From the NCBI RefSeq assembly GCF_030272615.1, contig NC_081409.1:910987330-911051329 (forward strand): a stretch of 64,000 bases of DNA, in the 5' to 3' direction. Below are positions 58,418 to 64,000 of this stretch, piece after piece; within the stretch, counting starts at the first letter, position 1; each line of letters opens with the position of its first letter. Made by a program: the position numbers and the translations under genes. The DNA comes from Cryptomeria japonica. Lineage: Eukaryota > Streptophyta > Pinopsida > Cupressales > Cupressaceae. The notes under the pieces are model-generated. The model searched no databases, was not told the DNA's origin, and saw only the letters and a program-made list of their open reading frames with translations.

Positions 58418-59776
58418 TGATGCTTTTCAAAATGGGAAATGTTAGATTAAATCCCGTGGTCGTATAACACACAAAAACAACAAGAAACAAGGATCAAAGG
58501 TTAGTGTTATTCAACCAAAAACTAATCTAAGCAGACATATCAAAAGAGACACTAAAAACATGCTAAAGTATTTAACTAGGGAAACAAATATCACAAGGCA
58601 TCTCCAAATGCCTTCTAACATGCTCTTAGCTCTTTCTCCTTTGTTCCTCTCCTCTCCAAGTTCCAAATTAGTGTAGCTCTCAGCAACTTTTTGCACTATG
58701 GATGCTTATGGAGGTTCAAGATTGTAGATGATTAACTATGCTATGCAAGTGTAAAACAAACTAATTAGACATATTATGAAATGAACTAAGATTTATTTTA
58801 GTCCAAAATGATAATATATGTGATTTATACTAAATGCTCTCTCTAAAATTCACTATAGATTAAATGCATACAATTTTTCAGGATCTGGATTATGAAGAAA
58901 TGGACTCTATTTATAGGAAAAATGGAGAAATGGATGGTTGAGATTGAGTAATCTCAACAAGGGTCAGGATTGAATGATATCAAATCCATGTGAAGGCTTT
59001 CAACCCAATCCCAGGATGACAAATTTCAATATGAGATAGGTTGAGAGGAGAGGGAATAAGCATTAAATGCTTGACATGACTTGAAGGTTAACTTGGGAGT
59101 TAAGGTCAAGGTTGGGTTGAGTGAATAAATTCTTTATTCAAAGAACAAAGCTTTTATCCAATGGATAAACTCTTGTGAAAAGGTAAAAGAGATAACTATG
59201 GTCAAAGCAATAAATGCTTGATGAGACACATGAGTCATATGAGGGTTGAGTTAGGGGTTAACCATATATGGTCATGTAAGAGCCATAAGTGGTTTAGAAG
59301 ACTTTAGAGGTTAACTTGTTGGACACACAAAGCATTAAATGTTTTTCAAAGACTTTGAAGTCTTTGAGAAGTGACTCCAAGTTGCTTAGGAATGTGACAA
59401 TAATTAGGGGATGGATTAGGCTAATTGATTAGGATTAGATAGGTTCTAGAAGAATTTAGGAAGGGCAAGTGGGAGATGTAGGAAAATGCAAGGTGGGGGG
59501 GGGGGGGGATAAATGATTTAAATAAATGTTTTATTTAATTTATTTAAAAGAGGAAAGAGGATTAAATTGAATAAATAGAATTTATTCATTTAATTGAGTG
59601 TGAATTTGGTTTAATGAATTAATTAAAATAAGTTGAATAATTTATTTAATTAATAGGAGAATGTTTGAAGGTGAATTAATTAAATATTAATTTAATTAAC
59701 TGATGGCTAGTGTTTTTTTAATCAAATAAATATGAAATATTCATTTAATTAAAGTGGCCAGATTTATGTGACTACA
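58418..59776 (-). repeat. 5' LTR of element C (1359 bp)
   Basis: Pairs with 33447-34796. The minus-strand TATA box TATAAATAGAGTCC is at 58914-58901. A run of 14 G at 59495-59508 is twice the length of that in the other LTR. Confidence 0.93.
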
Positions 59777-59781
59777 AAAAC

Positions 59782-61640
59782 AATGACATAGATCAGTGTG
59801 ACTGCGTGATTTTGTCCTAGTTAGTCTTGTCTTTATTAATTGATTGTAGGACATGTTTCATCTCTCTAAAAATAAAAAATAAAAAATCAAATATGGAAAA
59901 AATGTAATAAATTTAGATAGTGAAAACTTGGTAAACATGCGCTATCTAAAAGTGAGTTCTTCCATCTATGAGATCACTTTGTGTACCTATCCTTTTCATC
60001 CTATTTGCATCTATCATTTCCATCTATCATAGCTTATCCATTTCATCTTTCACATTCATTTCTCTGAACCCTTTAGCAGGAAATATGCAACTTACCAACA
60101 ATTATCAATCTTTGATATACTTAGTGTAGTCACTATCTCAGATTTTATCAATCACATCTGCATTACATCTCATCATGGTTTGGATTTTGATCATTTTTCA
60201 TACATCTTTAATAAAGTTTGTTTCCATTGGGGGCAAAATCCTAAAATCCTTTTGCTAAAGTGATCTTTTAAAGCTTTGAAAATCCAAAACATTCAGAAAA
60301 CTTAGAAAAACCAAAACACCTAGGGTTTTGAAATAGATAACAAGCAACGAGGCAATGAAGATCAAGGAATTTGTAATGAACTAAATTGTGAAACTCAAAA
60401 TACGAGGAATCAACCAGCAAGTAATGAAGGATTATCGATGATTATTTATCAAATTGATTATATCAGTTAATGACCATGAGAACATGTGTATGACATACAA
60501 AATTCAGTGTTTATATCTTGATTTTTTTCTAATCATGTACTTTATGTGACTCAAGGATGTCCATGACTAGAGTATCTATGATGGGGCATGATTATTTTCT
60601 TTGTTTTTTGTCTGTGTTTTATCTCTTATTAACATATGTACTTGTCTAAGGATATGATCAACAAAAGATCAAGGAGGACGTTCCGAGTCATGCATAAAAA
60701 GGGACAATCTTTGTCTATTCTGCAAGAAATACTTAGGTCAGTTGGATTCATCATATCAAGTTGCTTGTATTAACTTTCTATATCAAAATCCATGTAAGAA
60801 ATACCCAGGTCAACTTGAATTATTATGTCAAGTTGTTTGTATTTTCTTACAACATTTAAAAATCTCAATGATGAAATCAAGCACTGTTATAAGAGAACAT
60901 ATGAAGAATATAATTATCACTTTAGTTAGATCATTTTAGATTAGCTCATTATTCATCTGCATTATAAGCATTCATTGTTAGTTGCATTATAAACATTTCA
61001 TTCCATTCAGAAATCAACAATCATAAATAAAGGTTGAGTATACGTGGACAAACAATTTTTTTTTGCATTTCATCATTGTATATTCATTTATCTTTAGAAT
61101 CACTTAAATTATTATCTTTCATTTCATTTAGTTGCATTCAATCATTTGCATTAGTTTGCATTTCATTAAGTGCATTTCATTGATCATGTGTAGTATATCA
61201 TTTTTATTTGCTATTAGATTCATTTATCATATCATTTTAAGCATTTCATAATATCATCTCATTTACATATTCATATACATCATACTAGGCATCCATCACA
61301 TGAGTCTCATCAAGCATATCCTTTAAGTTATCTTTATAAACATTTGCATCCACGATTATCAAATAAAAAATTAAATGCATTTCATTTCATCATCATATCA
61401 TTACATGCATATTCATAATAACATCCATTTGCATATATAAGTATGATCTATGTAATCAATGCATATAGATCATCATCATCAAAATAGCATGCATAATAAA
61501 TCATGAATCATCAGCATCATATAGGGTCCATGTCTGCATATCATCATAAAACAATAAACAGTCCAAGTATACAATGATATCAAAGAAATAATCAATAAAA
61601 TACAATGTCCCATGATACAAATCAATGTCTCATATCAATA
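59782..61640 (+). other. Element A resumed: body between C insertion and 3' region
   Basis: Aligns with 27081-28930 of element B, including the twin stem-loop segment and the CAT-rich tract. No coding sequence is present. Confidence 0.75.
60735..60850 (+). repeat. Twin stem-loop segment, element A
   Basis: Here the second unit is the better one: CAACTTGA (60811-60818) with TCAAGTTG (60828-60835). The first unit (60740-60764) has lost several pairs. Confidence 0.65.
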
Positions 61641-62248
61641 TGTCAACTAGGATGAAGAGCACCAGTCTTTTCAGATGTTATAGACCTCATTGATCCTCCT
61701 ACTCCCCCTGGATGAATCAATACATCTAGATCCTCCTGCAACATGATATCAACAAACTGTTAGTTCTTGATCTAATCAATTGCTTTGATCAATCAATCAG
61801 CTATCCTATCCACTCACTTGAGATTTCTATCAATCTCTTTGACCACATATTAGTGATGCTCATTCATCATGAGGTTATGCATCTAGTCTATCCAATATTG
61901 AGTTTACATCATTGACGTTCATCAATCACAAAGTCAATCAAAATATATCGTATCAGATCATCAAAGCTTTGAGTTTATATCATTGACCCTCATCGATCAT
62001 GAGGTCAATCAAAATCTATCAATCATCAAATCAAGAAGAATATCAAAGTAATCAAAGAGAGAACATTTTCATCAACCAAATTTGCAGAAATTTAAATCAC
62101 TTATCGTGAGATTAATCGCTCATCCAAATTTTTCAATAATTTCACGATCAATCTCCCAAGGGTGCACACAATCAGGGTTTTTATCTCCATCAGGCGTATT
62201 ATCGAGACTTGATTTAATATTTGAAACAATGTTATCTCAACATCATTT
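61640..62248 (+). other. Element A region replacing the PMD cassette
   Basis: About 400 bp that does not match the PMD gene of B, then sequence aligning with 32040-32200 of B. A tandem duplication of about 75 bp (GAGTTTAYATCATTGAC...) lies near 61900-62040. Confidence 0.6.
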
Positions 62249-62263
62249 CAAAGAGGGGCAAAA
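62249..62263 (+). promoter_or_regulatory. Polypurine tract of element A
   Basis: CAAAGAGGGGCAAAA directly before TGTATACACATAAAAATG. Confidence 0.8.
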
Positions 62264-62440
62264 TGTATACACATAAAAATGACTATGAGCAATTAAATAA
62301 ATATTTTATATTTATTTAGTAATTATTCTTCTATTAAATAGTTAATTTGAAAAGATTATATAATTTATTTCATTTCCTTCTATTAATTAATTTAATTGAA
62401 ACATTTAATTAATTAATTAATTATATCCTTTTCTTCTAAT
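62264..62440 (+). repeat. Truncated 3' LTR of element A (first 177 bp)
   Basis: Matches the first part of the element B LTRs, then stops at TTCTAAT, where sequence of a PMD gene begins. Joined to fragment E through a few shared bases (AATCA). Confidence 0.8.
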
Positions 62441-63895
62441 CACCCTGCCTCCTCCTATCAATGGCAACCCTCTCGGTGATCTCATGCCTACCCTGCCATG
62501 CTCCCTCCCAATCTGTCCACCATCCCTCCCACCCATAGGACGTACTCTCTCAATCCCGCCAGCCGGTCCAAACGGTCCTCCATGGACTCTCAATTGACCT
62601 CCCCTCCGTCCAGGTCTCCTCCCATCACCACCTCCATCCCCACCCTCATCTCCACCTCCCCCAGCCTCATGAGCATCTCTAAGCTCTCGTCTATGTCTAC
62701 GTCTCCTAGAAACTAGATCATCTAAGTCATCATCATCATCTCTTGAGCTAGGAGGAGGATCTACTCAATCAGTAATACAAGGAAATGGATAAGCTAATAT
62801 GTACTGCGCATAATCTGCAGTAACCCCAAGATCAAGAATGGGTAATCTCATATCATAAGCCATTCTCAGAGTAGCAACAAACTCTACACAAGAAATCTCA
62901 AATGACAACGAAGGTCCCCAATCTCGTCTATCTCTGTACCGTCGAGTATATATTGTCACGCCAGTAGGTATAGGCTGAATGATCCCAAACTGTCTCAAAA
63001 TGCGACCAATCAACTGTCCCTCAACAATGTAAGGAGTCCGACCAATGAGATATCTACTTTGCATGATAAATGGTAATGTCTGTGCATCATCCATCCATGG
63101 CTCACACTCAATATATGGTCTCCAAGTAATGCTATCCAATGAATCCAACACCCAACGTCAATACTCCATCTTACCCAGCTTATGCTAAGTAAGGATACCT
63201 GTATAGAAATACACATATGGTTGCCTCTCTCCACTAACTCTGTGATGAATAGGCCAAGTAATAGCAATGTGCTTCCAGCACTAGATCTGCAATAAAGTGC
63301 ATCCTGTAGATAAACTCGCACTCTCATCATACACTACCTGGTGAAGATCATGATATAAATGTGCCAGCATGCAAACACCCCAAGCATATCGAGTATGATG
63401 CTGCATCATACTCAAGAGAATCTCACCCCATCCAACCGAAAAACCTCGTGATCTCCTATTAGGACATATAAATCCTCCAATCAGACCAGCAAGAATAACA
63501 GGAAGAGCCTCATAATACATCCCCATATCTACCCATCGGATCTCTCCTCTACCAATGCTATCATCAGCAAACATGACTCTGCAAGCCTTTGTACCAACAT
63601 GATCCTGAAAACCATACTGCACTAGTTCGCCAGTCACTGGGATATGCATAATCCTGTACACATCCTCAAGAGTCACACTAATCTCACCCGTCGGCAGGTG
63701 GAAAGTGCTATGCTAGCTGTGCCATCTCTTGGCCAACACCATCAATAATCCTCTATTATACGTAATCTCAGGCATATACAACAAATGATATAAACCACAG
63801 GCATCTATACATCTAATCTTAGCCTGTGTCAACTCTAGAACTAAATGACGCACTGCCGATAATTTCTCTCGACACTGGAGAACATCAAGTTTCTC
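62441..63895 (-). pseudogene. Antisense-type PMD protein gene, fragment E
   Basis: The best preserved copy. One frame from 63895 to about 62500 carries LMVLAKRWHS, TFHLPTGEISVTLEDVYRIM, GGFICPNRRSRGFSVGWGE, YAWGVCMLAHLYHDLHQVV, CWKHIAITWP, YIECEPWMDD and RYLIGRTPYIVEGQL, then an acidic run and a Gly/Asp/Arg-rich linker. Five main stops interrupt the PMD part: TAG near 63713, 63283 and 63186, TGA near 63161 and 62766. An AG (63897-63896) precedes the first conserved codon as in B and C. The coiled-coil tail is missing because the fragment ends at the junction with element A. The element it belongs to continues beyond the window. Confidence 0.85.
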
Positions 63896-64000
63896 CTATT
63901 TTGTCAAGAGAAATCAATCAATCATCAAAACTGAATCATCATCTATCTATCTATCAAATCAAATCGAAGCAATCTATGCTATCTATCTATCAAATCAAAA
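63896..64000 (-). other. Upstream flank of the fragment E PMD gene
   Basis: ATCAATC/CTATCTAT-rich sequence matching 31050-31100 upstream of the B copy. No GCGC array is reached before the window ends. Confidence 0.5.

Larger units (their letters stand above)
33447..59776 (-). mobile_element. Element C: Tat-type Ty3/gypsy element with gag-pol and antisense PMD gene, split by element D
   Basis: LTRs at 33447-34796 and 58418-59776 start TGATGC and end GACTACA on the + strand. Perfect AAAAC duplications flank it (33442-33446, 59777-59781), and B's empty site at 27076-27080 has one AAAAC. The primer-binding site lies inside the high-coordinate LTR and the polypurine tract inside the low one, so the sense strand is minus. 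In sense order it has leader, gag, protease, G-patch, reverse transcriptase, RNase H, second RNase H, integrase, stem-loops, CAT-rich tract, PMD gene on the opposite strand, GCGC array and 3' LTR. The span is 26,330 bp, of which 7,883 bp (D plus its duplication) was added later. Confidence 0.93.
17376..62440 (+). mobile_element. Element A: old Tat-type Ty3/gypsy element, non-autonomous, split by insertions
   Basis: The outer element is present as 17376-20514, 21362-21499, 33396-33446 and 59782-62440. Its pieces align in order with element B (24.6-28.9 kb and 32.0-32.3 kb). It has no gag-pol. The 5' LTR and primer-binding site are missing because the left end abuts the copia LTR. The 3' end has the polypurine tract (62249-62263) and only the first 177 bp of an LTR. 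Removing the insertions leaves about 6 kb. Where B carries the antisense PMD gene, A has only about 400 bp (61640-62040). The exact left end is uncertain by about 100 bp. Confidence 0.75.

Overview
The window reads as intergenic DNA of a land plant with a large, repeat-rich genome. It is AT-rich, has no intact host gene, and is built from nested LTR retrotransposons whose families are plant-specific: Tat-type Ty3/gypsy with a second RNase H, a chromovirus with a C-terminal chromodomain, Ty1/copia, and a plant mobile domain (PMD) protein. A gymnosperm is my guess; the sequence does not prove it.

Layout. 1-3420 holds a decayed retroelement-type protein gene followed by a TATA-bearing LTR-like segment and a poly(A) run. 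4566-5724 is a solo LTR with a perfect 5-bp target duplication. 6186-7115 is a decayed tandem repeat of about 230 bp, and 8063-8678 a clean 211-bp tandem repeat. 10630-12080 is a dead LINE. 12501-14400 is a short coding-free LTR element (minus strand). 15165-17375 is a 5'-truncated copia pol with its polypurine tract and the start of its 3' LTR.

From about 17400 to 62440 lies one old Tat-type element (A), opened by later insertions. These are a solo LTR (20515-21361), element B (21500-33390, same family as A, no gag-pol) and element C (33447-59776, minus strand, with gag-pol). C is itself opened by chromovirus D (37069-44946). Boundaries were fixed from matching LTRs, 5-bp target duplications (TGGGG/TGGTG for B, AAAAC for C, GTGGG for D) and from empty sites in the paralogous part of B. 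62441-64000 is a fragment of a further copy (E), joined illegitimately to A's broken 3' LTR.

The most interesting content is in the Tat-type elements. B and C, which share segments but differ in primer-binding site, both carry between their body and 3' LTR a gene antisense to the element. It encodes a PMD protein with an acidic/Gly-Arg-rich linker and a C-terminal coiled coil; fragment E has the same gene. A lacks it. The 5' leader of the element and the leader of the antisense gene both contain loose arrays of a motif close to TTTAGCGCWNTTG, each pointing in the direction of its own transcription unit. A twin stem-loop (CAACTTGAT...ATCAAGTTG) is shared by A, B and C. All coding regions are now broken, mostly by CAG-to-TAG and CGA-to-TGA changes, as expected from deamination of methylated cytosines.
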